Notes under the pieces: model-generated
Databases searched by the model: none
What the model was told of the DNA's origin: nothing
Seen by the model: only the letters and a program-made list of their open reading frames with translations
Origin: Aplectana chamaeleonis
Taxonomy: Eukaryota; Nematoda; Chromadorea; Rhabditida; Cosmocercidae
Reading direction: 5' to 3'
Length of the DNA: 64,000 nt
Assembly (NCBI GenBank): GCA_029168955.1
Contig: JAPDOI010001817.1
Coordinates: forward strand, 1-64,000
Program-made: the position numbers and the translations under genes
Shown: positions 23,870 to 34,956 of the stretch, piece after piece
How the letters are laid out: every line of letters starts with the position of its first letter
How positions within the stretch are numbered: the stretch's first letter is position 1

Positions 23870-24660
23870 TAGCGCCCAATGACCAAAAGATAGTGGCGGT
23901 ATTGTAGTGTCCACCAATCAATAGAAGTGAGTTAAGTGTTCAACGCGTTACAGTCAGAAGCATACAAATCAGGCAGAGGTATTTGTGGAAAACTTTCGAT
24001 CATTGAATCAATTACAAAATGAACTACATATATCATGATCAGAGGTGTAAAGAGGAGGTAGGGACTTGAGTTCGACACAGGAACAGTGCGAAGTCAGAAT
24101 TATGTCGAGAATTGTATTTTGTCTTGTTGTATTGCTAGCATTTTGCAAATTCGACTTCTTGAAAAGGTCAGCGAATCTTTTGGATGGAGAGTCTCTAGCT
24201 ACCCCAGTTTCCCAATCAACACATAAGTTGAAATCACCGAGTAATACCAGTTGACTAGGGCAAGAGCAGATATCATTGAGCAAGTGCAGTAAATACTGAT
24301 CGTCACTAATTGAGAAATTAGGAGGCCTGTAAATTAATACAAATCTTGTCGTGTTTATAGAACGTGGGTTGCTGTAATCAAAACATAAATAGTCAGAGTT
24401 AGTATCAGAGCTGAACAGTTTTCGAGTAATACAAAGAGTATCTTTATACAAACAACACACACCTCCACCCCTTCCGTTCTTACGATCATCTCTAAAAAGC
24501 TTATGCGAAAATTCACCTAAAATCTCGCTATCTCGAAAATTTGATGAGAGCAATGTTTCAGTAATGAGAACTATATCAGGATTGTTAACAGAAAGGAAAA
24601 AATGGAGGTGATGAATTTTATTCACAATGCTCCTTGCATTAATCAGAAAACAGTTCAATC
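23870..24660 (-). pseudogene. LINE-c ORF2 5' part: APE-type endonuclease
   Basis: The minus strand from 24658 encodes an apurinic/apyrimidinic-type endonuclease domain typical of CR1/jockey LINEs: LINARSIVNK at the start, LITETLL, a GRGGGVCCLY stretch, LIYRPPNFS, LLGDFNLCVDW and YTSDHDIC at the end. The open frame stops at 24008, but similarity seems to continue with stops to about 23870 (ALNT, SIDWWTL). The reverse transcriptase is missing, so the copy is 3'-truncated. The likely start codon at 24658 is TTG rather than ATG and overlaps the stop of the preceding ORF. Confidence 0.88.
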
Positions 24661-25119
24661 CGGTTTTTGGCTCAAGGAACGCTGTCCGTTCCCCTGATTG
24701 CTTTTGGTGTTGAGGTCAGCGATTTCTGAGATTTTGGTAAGCTCACCACGATACACAACCCCAATTCTTTGATCTGCGTCGGCATTACGTTTCTTAGCTT
24801 CCTGTCGAAGTTCATATTCTCGAGTGCGCTCTTCACTCGTCATACTTCTGCGAACATAGACATTTGGGAATTGCGATGAACGCAGAAGACGACTGTTTGA
24901 GAGCGCAGATCTACAGTGAGCTCTTGATGGCAATAATGCTTTCACCAGTATCGGACGCTTACCTTTTGCACCCATCCGATACACTTCGACAGGACGCGCA
25001 TCAACTTCCAGAACATCCAAAACCTCACTTACCTTAATATCTAAATTTCGGTGTCTATCATTTGCTTTCGTATTTTCGTCCTGCTCAGGCAATCCGGAAA
25101 TTACGATGCTACGACTCAT
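24655..25119 (-). CDS. LINE-c ORF1 protein (RRM-like nucleic-acid-binding)
   Basis: An intact 154-codon frame beginning MSRSIVISGLPEQ. The IVISGLPE block and the KGKRPILVKALLPSR block about 50 residues later look like the two strands of an RRM-type fold found in LINE ORF1 proteins. They are followed by YVRRSMTSEERTREYELRQE, a basic helical stretch. A related segment (RSVIISGIPES) occurs in LINE-d ORF1 at about 48645, which supports the assignment. The product would bind the element RNA. The stop overlaps the presumed beginning of the endonuclease frame. The real ORF1 may start further upstream, because a coiled-coil N-terminus like that of LINE-d is not seen here. Confidence 0.75.
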   Translation of the reverse strand: MSRSIVISGLPEQDENTKANDRHRNLDIKVSEVLDVLEVDARPVEVYRMGAKGKRPILVKALLPSRAHCRSALSNSRLLRSSQFPNVYVRRSMTSEERTREYELRQEAKKRNADADQRIGVVYRGELTKISEIADLNTKSNQGNGQRSLSQKPD

Positions 25120-25139
25120 TTTTTCTTTTTTGACACCAT

Positions 25140-25528
25140 TAGATACACCATATAAGTGTATGTTACATGTAATGTAAGTGTAGGTTTTTTCTTTATATTA
25201 CATGTAACATGTTTTCATTTTTCTGAGCGGGGCTCAATTTACACAACAGCGACACTCAAGGTAAACATGCTGGATTCGCCTGATTGTAGCCTTTTGATAC
25301 CTTACCCTTCCTCCTCACACATTCACCTCTATGGATGGCTGTTGTGTAAACTGGGCCTCTTGCGCTCGTGCAGTCAACTTCTCAGAAAAATGAAAACATA
25401 TCACATGTAGTATAAAAGACCCGAATAAATTGACCAGTGTATATTACTAGCGAATTATCTCGACCGATGTATGTTACATGTAAATATATCGGTCCCTCGC
25501 TCGCAGGCCAAATGTTGCACGTAATATG
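25140..25528. repeat. Dispersed repeat H with TTACATGTAA words
   Basis: Contains repeated palindromic TTACATGTAA and ATATAAGTGTA words and the phrase CTCGCTCGCAGGCCAAATGT. Related copies lie at 26655-26870 and 27740-27867 plus 28360-28395. MITE A2 interrupts it at CACGTAATATG-TTAA; the copy at about 26710 reads CACGTAATATGATTTTG with no insertion. Confidence 0.6.
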
Positions 25529-26074
25529 TTAAAGGCAGTGGTCACGATGAAAAACGTTATCGAAAAAACTACAAAAATCAGCTTAGATATAAAACAGCTC
25601 AAAAACTATGAAGGTAGCGCGGTGAAAAACGGGCTAGAATTAGAGTTATTAAGACCCTAAATTTCCAGTTCGTGCACACGTGCACAGAAAGATCACAGTC
25701 TCATGCCAAACATTCAAAAATCATCGACACTCAGAGGAAGAAATAAGTGCAAATTTACCTAATAAAACAGTTGAACAATGAAAGCCAGCACTTCAACCAA
25801 TGTTTTTGACTAGATGTGTACATAAATCCGAAAGTTCATCTTTTGAATTTCAATTTCAAGCCAGCTGATGTTTTCGATATTAGAGATCATCGATGCCGAT
25901 GATATGGGGTGGACTCGTCCACCATCAAAAGACAAGAAAGTTCAGGCCTCGAATTTGGCCCAGAACAGCCATTTTTTCGCGATTTTTTCCTCAAGGTTCT
26001 ACTACTCTATACCCACAGAAGGGTTCAGAGCGGAAAAGAAGTCGAGCATATTTGAGCGCGACCACTGCCTTTAA
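25529..26074 (+). mobile_element. TTAA MITE, family A, copy 2
   Basis: TTAAAGGCAGTGGTCACGAT to GCGCGACCACTGCCTTTAA, 546 bp. Internal sequence is close to copy 4 at 48647-49192 in reverse. The TTAA on both sides is the target duplication. Non-coding. Confidence 0.92.
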
Positions 26075-26330
26075 ATGTTATCACTCAGATATCAGACAGG
26101 ACTCGAACCTGCATTGCACGCTTTCCGGGCGAGAGTGTTACCATTACACCACCGACACCCCGTTCTGCATCACTCAGCTATTGACACATCCACTGTGTGG
26201 GCACAACAGCAATCACCCAATGACGGGTATGATCTGGTAAGCACAAATCGGCATTAAACCCAGTTAAGCTGAGGCCTCTTGAAGCAAGAACTTTGATGTT
26301 TTCGAATAACTGATGCCTTATTATGGCCCG
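26075..26330 (-). mobile_element. tRNA-derived SINE, copy 1
   Basis: On the minus strand there is a tRNA-like block with an A-box-like TGGTGTAATGG (26151-26141) and a B box GGTTCGAGTCC (26109-26099). The T arm GCAGG-TTCGAGT-CCTGC and a D-arm stem GTGT/ACAC can form, but acceptor pairing is lost and the anticodon loop lacks U33. It is preceded by a shared leader (CGTCATTGGGTGATTGCTG). Four similar copies in the window show it is a repeat, not a tRNA gene. Confidence 0.75.
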
Positions 26331-26334
26331 GTTT

Positions 26335-26650
26335 ATGATCACAAGTTATCACAAGGTAGCTGAGTTGAACGCAAAACTCAGATGTCAGGCAGGACTCGAA
26401 CCTACATTGCACGCTTTCAAGGCGTGAGTGTTACCATTACACTAGCGACACCCCGTTCTGCATCACTCAGCTATTCACGCATAAACTGTGTGGGCACAAC
26501 AGCAATCACCCGATGACGGGTATGATCTGGTAAGCACAAATCGGCATTAAACCCAATTAAGCTGAGGCCTTTTGAAGACAGAATTTTGATGTTTTTGAAT
26601 ATTTGATGCCTTATGCATATGATCACAAGTTATCACAAAGTAGCTGAGTT
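26335..26650 (-). mobile_element. tRNA-derived SINE, copy 2
   Basis: Same structure as copy 1, on the same strand, with the B box at 26402-26392 and the A box near 26443-26433. The leader CGTCATCGGGTGATTGCTG and the tail TTCAACTCAGCTAC are shared. Copies 1 and 2 are head-to-tail with similarity beyond the tRNA part. Confidence 0.75.
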
Positions 26651-26654
26651 GAAC

Positions 26655-26870
26655 GCATGTTAAATGTGATATATCGGCAACTCGCTCGCAGGCCAAATGT
26701 CGCACGTAATATGATTTTGATGGTGAAAGCATAATACTTGTAACATAAGAGACGATTACAAAATACTTGTAATACATCTCCGTCAATGTATTTTACATGA
26801 GAATTATCTCTACTCAAGTAAATTACATGAAGTATAAGTGTAACATAATTCAAATACCCTCAGCAACTGA
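26655..26870. repeat. Dispersed repeat H, second copy
   Basis: Shares CTCGCTCGCAGGCCAAATGT and CACGTAATATG with 25490-25528 and has further TTACATGA and ATAAGTGTAAC words. It gives the uninterrupted version of the site occupied by MITE A2. Confidence 0.55.
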
Positions 26871-27221
26871 GGGCCCATACTGAACACCTTCAAACCTGCA
26901 CAGCATACGAGCCGTCGCGTTCCTTGGCGTAGAGCACATGTACACTGGATTGACATTCGACAGAGTGGACACTTGCCCTGGTCGACTCGTTGATCTCTCG
27001 CTCCTCATGGTTCGTGCTAATCGTGAGGAGGATCAGAGAGATCAACATAAAATATTTTTGAAGCAAGCTCAGACCCACTGAGTCATGTATGACGCTGTGG
27101 GTTCCAATCTTGCTGCTTCAGTTATAAAGCAGCAAGCTTTAAACTTCGGAGATTCCCAAGAGAACCTAAAGGCTGCTGATTTGGACCTGAAGCAGCAACT
27201 TGGAACTTGCAGCTTCAACCC
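26871..27221. other. No recognisable gene
   Basis: Contains short inverted words (GCTGCTTCAGTTATAAAGCAGC near 27110) and ends at the TTAA occupied by MITE D1. No domain or long frame of interest. Confidence 0.4.
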
Positions 27222-27713
27222 TTAAAGGCAGTGTTCACGATGAGAATCGTTCTTCTGCTCATTTGCCTGTCTTGAAGACGGTTCCACTCTGATTCCAGTG
27301 ATGTCTTTGAAATTGTACAAGACCTTCTGGGAACGGAGTTATGGTCCCTCAAAAATTGAGCTAAGGAAACATGGTGGACGAGTTGTCCGATGTTGTAACT
27401 TCCGTCTTTTGCAGCCGAGGAATGCGAGCTGACCTGAGTAAGGAGACAAGTTGAGAATGAAGGGAAGAACGGCTCTATGGTTCGGAAACCATCGCTCATC
27501 TCATGATGTCGAGCATTCATTTGTTCAAATCGGTGGGCGTGGAAAGTGCATCTGGGTGTGACGAGCTGACGGGTGTCCAACTTTGGGGCCGTAGAGGACC
27601 GTTCCGAGCTCATTCTTCTTAGTTTTTTCAACGTTAGGGTTGCGCTAGGTCCCACAGCTGCCGATCTCCACCAAAAAATCAGACATGGTTTTTATCGTGG
27701 ACACTGCCTTTAA
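27222..27713. mobile_element. TTAA MITE, family D, copy 1
   Basis: TTAAAGGCAGTGTTCACGAT to TATCGTGGACACTGCCTTTAA, about 490 bp. Internal phrases such as TGGTGGACGAGTTGTCCGA also occur in family E. The 146-codon open frame on the minus strand lies entirely within the repeat and is not a gene. Confidence 0.85.
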
Positions 27714-27739
27714 GCATCGAGCTTCAGCTTGCAGCTGTA

Positions 27740-27867
27740 ATTAAGTTAAATGAAATATAAGTGTATGTTACGTGTTATATAGGTGTATATTACATGTAAT
27801 ATAAGTGTAGGTTACATGCGATATAAAGGTGAGATACTTGAGTGTCTCAAGTATCCTACACTTTATA
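27740..27867. repeat. Dispersed repeat H, third copy (left part)
   Basis: Repeated TTACATGTAATATAAGTGTA words up to the TTAA at 27868, with the matching continuation ATGTAACATGTTTTCG after MITE B4 at 28360. B4 therefore inserted into this repeat. Confidence 0.55.
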
Positions 27868-28359
27868 TTAAAGGCAGCATACACGCTCGTACAAGTTGTC
27901 GAGATAACTACATTAGTGGGGTCGTGCGGGGTCTAGAAGAGCCTTCACGAAGTTTTATGCGTCAAAAACGAGTTAAAATGACCGTGTTTGAGCCGCATCA
28001 AGTCACCAAATCATCCTTTCCCCGCCCATCGATCCGGGCTCCGCCCCTCAATACAGATATTCATTGAACGATTACGGTAATTTTGGATACTTTTTTTCGC
28101 CTCTGACGGCGTAGGCGTTCCAGAAAGGGCCGTACGATTACATAAGCGTCGTTATCCCAACAAACTTCTTGCTAGCTCCGCTATTTCAGCAAATGCGGTA
28201 CAACTCGTTCACTTCCGGACTAATATAGAACGAACCGTTATATCTTCATTTCAGTCGATTTTTTTCCGATTTTTCGTCATTTCTGAATATTAACAGCTTC
28301 AGACAATCGATTCATTCCATAAAATTGATATCATTTTCGAGCGTGCATGCTGCCTTTAA
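27868..28359. mobile_element. Palindromic TTAA MITE, family B, copy 4
   Basis: TTAAAGGCAGCATACACGCT to CGAGCGTGCATGCTGCCTTTAA. The target TTAA is present on both sides within repeat H. The internal sequence is diverged from B1-B3 (GGGGTCGTGCGGGGTC). Non-coding. Confidence 0.88.
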
Positions 28360-28511
28360 ATGTAACATGTTTTCGTTTTTCTGAGTTTAGGACCGTAAAG
28401 GACCGATTGGGGCTCGTTCAAAGGCGTTTTTTCGACGTGGTTGTGGCGCTGGGGTGCAGCTTTTTCGATTCCCGATGGAAACTTGAAGATTTCCTTTACC
28501 GTGGACATTGT

Positions 28512-29576
28512 CTTCAAAGGCAGTGTTCACGTTAATTTTCGTCTGCGAGTTTTTCACATAATACAATGCGTTGGCCTCCAAGTGTTACCAAAATTACGAA
28601 GAAACGGAGAGAAACGCCGTGAAACGTCGTATTTCAGTAACATTATTCTATATCATGGACGAACATGTCCGGTTGGATGAACATGTTCATGGTGGTTGTC
28701 ACCGGAGAAAAATTGGGTCGATCGAAAATAGAAGAATATTCCATGCAAAGCAGGATTAGTTAGGGCTCTAAGGAAAGAACGGAGCAATAGAGAGTAGAGA
28801 GTCGCAAAGGAAGGGTCCACAAAATATTTCATTGTCACAACAAACACTTCCTGTGATACTTAAAGGCATCGTGCGCGCTGAAAACCAAATTCTTGTTTTT
28901 GTATTATATCGTTCAAGTGGACCTTGATAAGGCCACTCACAAGTTTGCAGTTATAAAATTTACCCGGAATGGAGTTTTTTCCAGTTGAAAACGTCTTTCT
29001 GGGTTCGGGGATTGGCCTTTGGGTCGATCATCTGTTACGTCCGTTCACCAAATGAGGAGAGAAAGTAATTGATCAGCAAGTGATATAGTACAAATGAGTA
29101 GAAGCGGATGAAATAAATCACATGATTATGTCATGAATGTCTTTTCTGCACATATCGGTCAACCTTTTACCCCTTGAAAATCAGCTGGAAGAAGGATGAA
29201 CGGGATTTGATCGGGAGTTCATGGGTCAACTCAGCGATTCGTAGCGATCGACTATTCCTTCCTCATGCGTCGATTGGTCGAATGGGGTGTGAAAACGAAG
29301 AGAAAGGGATCGGGAAAAGCAGTTTTCAGTATTTTTTCCGCGGTTCTCCCAACGTGGCTGTTGTTTAGGGTACTAGAGCTTCCATTATGCATTGAAAACT
29401 CAAAATCGAATTTCATCGCGAACGATGCTTTTAAGAGGCGGGGTGATATTTAAGAATTTCGTGTACTTCTGGTGCGTTTTTCTCAATTTCTACGTCTTTT
29501 TAGTTCTACCCGGGGGCCACGTAATCAATATTGTGAGTAATCTCAAAATTGAAGATTATCGTGAACAATGCTCTAA
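28512..29576 (+). mobile_element. TTAA MITE, family C, copy 2, split by element J
   Basis: The left part (28512-28859) matches C1 from AAAGGCAGTGTTCACG through GGTGGTTGTCACCGG to ACTTCCTGTGATAC. The right part (29435-29576) resumes with GAGGCGGGG and ends TGAAGATTATCGTGAACAAT. The inserted segment 28860-29434 is a different TTAA element. The copy at about 40590 shows the empty site (CTGTGATCATTAAGAGGCGGGG). Confidence 0.88.
28860..29434. mobile_element. TTAA element J nested in family C
   Basis: Starts TTAA-AGGCATCGTGCGCGC and ends CGCGAACGATGCTT-TTAA. The empty-site paralogue at about 40590 carries one TTAA, so TTAA is the duplicated target. 575 bp. No transposase seen; a short frame inside it has no domain. 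Confidence 0.88.
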
Positions 29577-31130
29577 GTGGACGTGATCATCAATCAGATA
29601 TCTCACACACTCGTAGTGTTGCAGGACAGCACATTAAGGGTTGCATCCTTAAGCTGCCAACGGATTGAATCCTTCATTGTTAGCAGCAGCTGCGGCTACA
29701 GCCGCGTTTGCTACGAACGCATGGTGGGTTTCGACCCCTCCTTCCCGACAGCAGTGGCTGCTGCCGATAACGAGGGATGAACTAGATCAGGGCCAGATGT
29801 GGCAATGGGATCGGTTGGTAGAGACTGTGGTCCTCTCCCAGCGGGTGGCTAGTTGCTGCAGAACTCCCCCCCCCCCTCGGCAAAAAAAATTTCGAAGTTT
29901 TCCCATTCATTATCTGCTTTCTTAATCCAACGTCTTTGAATATATCAAAAACTTATCAATATTTTCCTTGTTCGCCGGCTCGTTCGAGGTTCAGTCAAGA
30001 GCTATCAAGAGTTAGGGTCTCAAACTCGGGCTGTAAATAGTTCTAGTGAAATGCTTCAGAATAAGCCCTTTATGGACAGGATCTACAAGAAAAAGTTATT
30101 TCTCATGCCTGACAGTTCCGAAAGAGATTTTGGGTCTTTCTGACGCGAAAATTCACATTTAGCTGCTTTTATTTGGGTGATATGAGGTGGCGAGTTGTTC
30201 TCCACAAGATAATTTTACCAAAAAATGTTGCTCAGTCCCTTCCAGGAGGATTTATCAAAAATTTTCCGCAATGGGGTAGTAGCTGTTTTAGGGGTCCAAA
30301 TCCCGCTCTTAAGTGGACGCTGCCATCAAAATCACTCATTGCAGCGACGGTAGAGTGAACCCGGGCAGACTGTGCAATGGTCAGTTTTTAGGATAAACTA
30401 TATTTTGTACCTGTCGTCTCAGCCTACGATTCCCGCCAGAGGTGCCGTCGTCCATATAAGTCAAACCCGTTTACCCAAAACAGGTACTCATATGGTTTGA
30501 AAATATGCGTAAGGTATTAATGGCTGCAATGATCGGCTGGAAATAAGCCTGTGATTCGCATAAGTGTTGGAAGAAAAATATCAGACCACACCTTTCAGGA
30601 ACTCGATGCTGCGCTCCTGACCGCAGTGGCTGTTATCTTGATTTCGATTGCAGTTATAGGAGCAGCAGCCTCGATGATTTGAAGAAGCACAATATACTGC
30701 ATGAAGGCAAACACCCAAAATGTACTTACGCCGTCGAATCCGTTAGAAATTGTCATATATAAAAACAAGTGAAATGATTATCAGTAACAAAAGGAAACAA
30801 GATTCTAAACAATTACTTTCCTTACAGCATAACGCATGGCCCTTTAAAATCTTATACAAGATCAGCGAAGCAATAAATACATACGTTCGCTTGGCTTTGC
30901 AAATAAAGATTGCTTTAAACCTGTTTGTTGTTTTTGTACAACACGCTTTTGTATCGTTGAAACGGTTCATCGGGTCGCTGTTTTCTGACGAACTCAGAAA
31001 CTCGCGGCGTTCAACGGGTGGTCGACAAGCGATCACCTAACAGCGCGCTTCCCCACGACCGCTGAAAGGGGGAGGGACTGCTCCCTTAGAGTTGCCTGTC
31101 ACTCCCCTCGAGTTGCCCGCCACTCCCCTA
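29577..31130. other. No recognisable gene
   Basis: No convincing gene. Overlapping frames on both strands around 30743-31040 have no recognisable motif. A GCAGCAGCTGCGGCTACAGC patch near 29682 is low complexity. CACTCCCCTCGAGTTG and CACTCCCCTAGAGTTG phrases at 31100-31135 lead into the minisatellite that follows. Confidence 0.45.
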
Positions 31131-31139
31131 GAGTTGTCC

Positions 31140-31395
31140 GTCGACCACCCGACGACCGGTAGTTAGACACTAGTTGACCGGTAGTTCGGTAACCATCGAC
31201 CGTTAGTTGGATACCTGTTCACTGGTAGTTAGATACGTGTCGACCGTTCATGGGATACCTGTCGACCGGTAGATGTATACCTGTTCACCGGTGGTTGGAT
31301 ACCTGTCAACCGTTTGTTGGACACCCATCAACCGTTTGATGGATGGCTGTTCACCGGTGGATGGATACCTGTCGACCTGTAGTTGGACACCTGTG
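31140..31395. repeat. 22-bp minisatellite
   Basis: About eleven diverged units of roughly 22 bp, typified by CTGTCGACCGGTAGTTGGATAC with GTTCACCGG and GTCAACCG variants. Several units carry the CGACCGGT or ACCGGT palindrome. No coding support. Confidence 0.75.
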
Positions 31396-31479
31396 GACCC
31401 CGAAAGTAAATGCCGCTGGGTCTTCAGAACTGCCGCGTTGGGCGAAATTCTTTCAAATGCTGGTAAAACACTTACAGCA

Positions 31480-31810
31480 ACGAAATTTTATTTATTTATT
31501 CATTTATTTATTGAGTACGCTACGTAAGGCAAGCGCAATAAACACCGAAATAAGATTATGCACAGAAACCATGAACCGGAATGAACGGAATACAATACAA
31601 TACTGATCCTAACACTGCCCTAGAAGCACAACAGCTTCTTCCCTGCAATGCGTTTGAAACTCCGCAAGATAGAAGGTATCGGTACAGGGGTAATATCAAG
31701 GTTAAGAGAGATGAAGGTTGATCCGGCTCTACATGTGAAAGAAAGCTCTCTCACGTTTTTGCCATGTAATTTATAGTGCTTTCTTTGGCAGTCTTTCTTC
31801 CTATGAAGCT
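31480..31810 (-). pseudogene. 3' end of a LINE (LINE-d family)
   Basis: Minus-strand sequence from about 31800 to 31617 matches the C-terminal coding end of LINE-d at 45329-45470: a GSTF.SLNL block, then a P.PIP block, then FKR.AGKKLL before the stop. It is followed by a TAAATAAATGAATAAATAAA tail on the minus strand (31487-31520), a typical simple-repeat LINE terminus. Only the last ~60 codons survive. It abuts LINE-b, which runs the other way. Confidence 0.8.
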
Positions 31811-33765
31811 TCCGTAATCTCCAGGCCTAGCTTATCCTACTCATATAGGCAACCTTTTTGAACAAAAAGAGCGCTTATTTCGCTACTTGAATGAACCGGT
31901 ATCTCTTCCTCTTTATAAGAAAGTATGTGATGATCTAAGCTGCCACTTAAAAAAGTTTCTTGCGAACTATGAAAAGAGGCTCGCCTCCGGACAGCACATG
32001 AAACATCTTTATCAGTACTTGCGGTGTATCGGCAGACCAAAAACTTCTCTGCCACCTTTGATTATTTGCAACGATTTCATATATTCCACAGATCAGGAAA
32101 AAGTAGATGCTCGAGGAATTTACTTCGCCAGTGTTTTTTCTTCACATGGTTCTACCGAAGTACCACAAATGACTGGTAATTATGCGCGGCGATTCAACAT
32201 TGATATCTACTTCCATCCACATGAAATCTGCACTATATTGAAAGCTCTCAAGCCGTCCATGACCGAACCCTATGATGGTATTCCTCCAAGTGTCACAAAT
32301 CGTTATCTATGCCCCTCGCACATCTGTTCAACCTCTCACTGATGCTTGGAGAGGTTCCACACTTTTGGAAGCAAGCAATAGTTACAGCCATTCCCAAGAT
32401 ACATGGAGCTAAAGATTTGAGTAATTTTCGACCTATCAGCCTTACTCCCACACCTATTAAGGTGATGGAGAAAATTATAAGTAGACAAGTGCTCTCCTGG
32501 CTCAATCAGTATTCACTGATTCCTTCTGAGCAACACGGATTCTGTCCAGGTGCTTCAACTTCTACTAATTTACTTGATTCTTTTTATGACTGGAGTCGGT
32601 CTATGAACGTCGGTGAAACTGTAGACATAATTTTCTTCGATTTCTCAAAAGCATTTGATAAGGTCTGCCACAGCAAACTTTTAGCAAAAATAGAGTTTCT
32701 TGGAATTCGGGGCAGTCTACTTGAATGGTTGAAATCGTATTTGGATGATAGGCATATGACTGTGAGGGTGGGTCAAAGCTTCTCCTCAAGGTACCTTTGT
32801 ACCAGTGGGGTACCCCAGGAAGCAGTGTTATCTCCTCTTTTGTTCTTGATTTATACGATTGAATTGCTTCAGCGTCTAAAATACATCAGAATATCAAAGT
32901 CCAAGCCTATGCCGATGATATTAAAATCTATGCTTCTTATGGGCGAGATAAAAAGGAGGAAGTACTCTCAGCGCTTAGAGCTTCGATTGAAATTATGGTC
33001 GAATGGGCCATCAACTGGAGTATTCCGCTCAATGTTGAAAAATGTTCAGCAATGCATATTGGGGATCTCAAGTCTCCTGAATTCCATGTGAACGGAGTCA
33101 CATTTTCTGCGCGCAGCTCTATTAAATACCTTGGAGTTTGTCTGAATTCTAACCTTGACTTTTCGGATCACATTGACAAGATAGTTAAAAAAGCATATGC
33201 CACACTGTTTATGATGCTCAGAAATATCAAATGCTCGGATGTCCGAATTTTGACACGCCTTTACAAGACCCTAGTAATACCTCATCTTGAATGTTGCTCA
33301 TCTCTGTGGAGCCCGTTTCTTAAAAAGGATATTGTCAGAATTGAGAAGGTTCAACACTTTTTCACCCGAGTTTTGTGGTTGAAATGCGTAAGTTCCGATC
33401 GCAGTACCTTGCCTAGTCATAGTGAACGCCTTAAGCGTTTTTCCCTTCATTCTTTACACAAAAGACGCATATTTTCGGACATAATGCTGTGCTTTCGGAT
33501 TCTAGGACGGCAGGTTAAGTTACGCGCAGGAAAGTACTGGATAATCAGGCCATCGAGCTCCAGGTCGTCAAGGTTTGTCGTCCATTATGCCACATTAGGG
33601 AACAAAAGGCGGAATCATATGTTTCACACCTTTTTCAATCGATGTGCGCGTTGGATGGGGCAGGTGCCGCTCGAAATGTTAACGTCGAAAGACAGGTCCG
33701 CTTTCAAAAAAAGACTGGCTGATCTCAACCTGACCTTGATAGCCGAAGTTCCTAATACAAGTTGA
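31811..33765 (+). pseudogene. LINE-b reverse transcriptase (CR1/jockey type), two frameshifts
   Basis: Starts in the linker (about NLFEQKERLFRYLNEP) and runs to the C-terminus of the RT protein. Motifs in order: NFRPISLTPTPIKVMEKII, PSEQHGFCPGAS, IIFFDFSKAFD, TSGVPQEAVLSPLLF and AYADDIKIYASYG (YADD at 32908-32919). These are followed by WSIPLNVEKCSAMHIG, YLGVCLNSNLDFSDHI and a long C-terminal region ending at 33765. The frame changes near 32300 and again near 32885, and the usual SGVPQG glycine is Glu. The endonuclease and ORF1 are absent, so it is 5'-truncated. It is the longest sense RT in the window. Confidence 0.92.
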
Positions 33766-34834
33766 TTGTTTCCCTGACTTTTGCTTATTTCTGCTTAGAA
33801 AAGATCTCGTTTCTTTCCTTGGCAGAAATAGCCAATTTAGCTCTCCTATGTGATTATGACCATACAAAAAGCAGAAAATGTGATAAAGAGCAAGTAGAAA
33901 AGTTTGCGATCGAACAGCTAATAGCAGCACTTTTTTCTTTTGCCTGAAAGACTCTGATTTCATTGCTATTCTCTCAGTGTACCTGTTCCAGTCATTAAGG
34001 ATGCTCCGTTTGGTGCCGAAGTGGTTGGCCTGCATCTTCGCACGCCCGTATGCTGTAACATCAATTGCTGCCGTTTCTATCAGACTGCTTGCTCCCCACT
34101 ATAGACTAAATACCTCATTTTTCGACTGATAGCTTGCTACATGTTCCGCATTCATCTCCAGTTCAGGCTAGTGATGCAAAGATCTCAGGTGCTCACAAAA
34201 TTTGCTCGAAATTACAGGAGCCTTAAGAACTCTAACGGTCACATTAGTCAGTTTGGGTAGGCTGTTATTCTCAGTATTAGTGCTCTAAAGTATTGTAATA
34301 AATTCTACGTGCTCTACCTTGTACTGCAGTAAACACATATAGCGATCTGTAAAGGCTCCCTGCAAGCCATCGCCTGGGGTGCGTGTTTAGTTTAAAGAGG
34401 TTCCTCAGAGCCCGCCCCGGTAAGACCTTGTCCAGTTGCGTGCTTGCATCTACCCGGGAATAGCCTCCGGTATTCGCTGTGTAGATGCGGTGTGTAGGTA
34501 TGACTACGAATCACAAACATCCCAAGGGAAGCTTTATCGTTTTGCACCTATCCCAAAATGTAACCTGTAATAGTTGAACTCTAAGTGCTCCCTCTTGGAG
34601 AAAACTTATAGTTACTAGCTTCGAGCGCTTTGTGAAACCGTTCTACCTGCCTCTGCATGATCTGCCTCATATGGGTGAAGCTATGTCAATTACTGTCTCT
34701 GCAAGCTGATGCTCCCAGGTCATGTATGATTTGATGATGTCCGGATTTGATTTTATTTGTGTTGGTTTTGTGTTTTTTTCTCGTTCCGTCTGTCTGCCAT
34801 TTGAGCACTGTTGTTGGCATGCCCGAAAGGGCGT
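33766..34834 (+). other. Probable 3' untranslated region of LINE-b
   Basis: No gene. It connects the end of the RT frame to the (ATAAAT)n tail. The final part reads GGCATGCCCGAAAGGGCGTA just before the simple repeat, a small GCCCGAAAGGGC stem-loop of the kind that LINE 3' ends use for recognition by their own reverse transcriptase. I infer that this whole stretch is the LINE 3' UTR, although about 1 kb is long for one. Confidence 0.5.
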
Positions 34835-34956
34835 ATATAAATATAAATAAAAATATAAATATAAATATAAATATAAATATAAATATAAATATAAATATAA
34901 ATATAAATATAAATATAAATATAAATATAAATATAAATATAAATATAAATATTGCC
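34835..34956 (+). repeat. (ATAAAT)n microsatellite, LINE 3' tail
   Basis: About 120 bp of nearly perfect hexamer ATAAAT. Its position after the GCCCGAAAGGGC stem and downstream of LINE-b suggests it is the LINE terminal repeat, later expanded. The long IFIFIF and NININI frames across it are artefacts. Confidence 0.9.

Noticed and set aside
26083..26160. Functional tRNA gene on the minus strand
   Set aside because: The B box and T arm are good, but acceptor pairing fails, U33 is absent and the same block occurs in five repeat copies.
27215..27655. 146-codon minus-strand frame
   Set aside because: It lies wholly within MITE D1, and the related MITEs do not preserve it.
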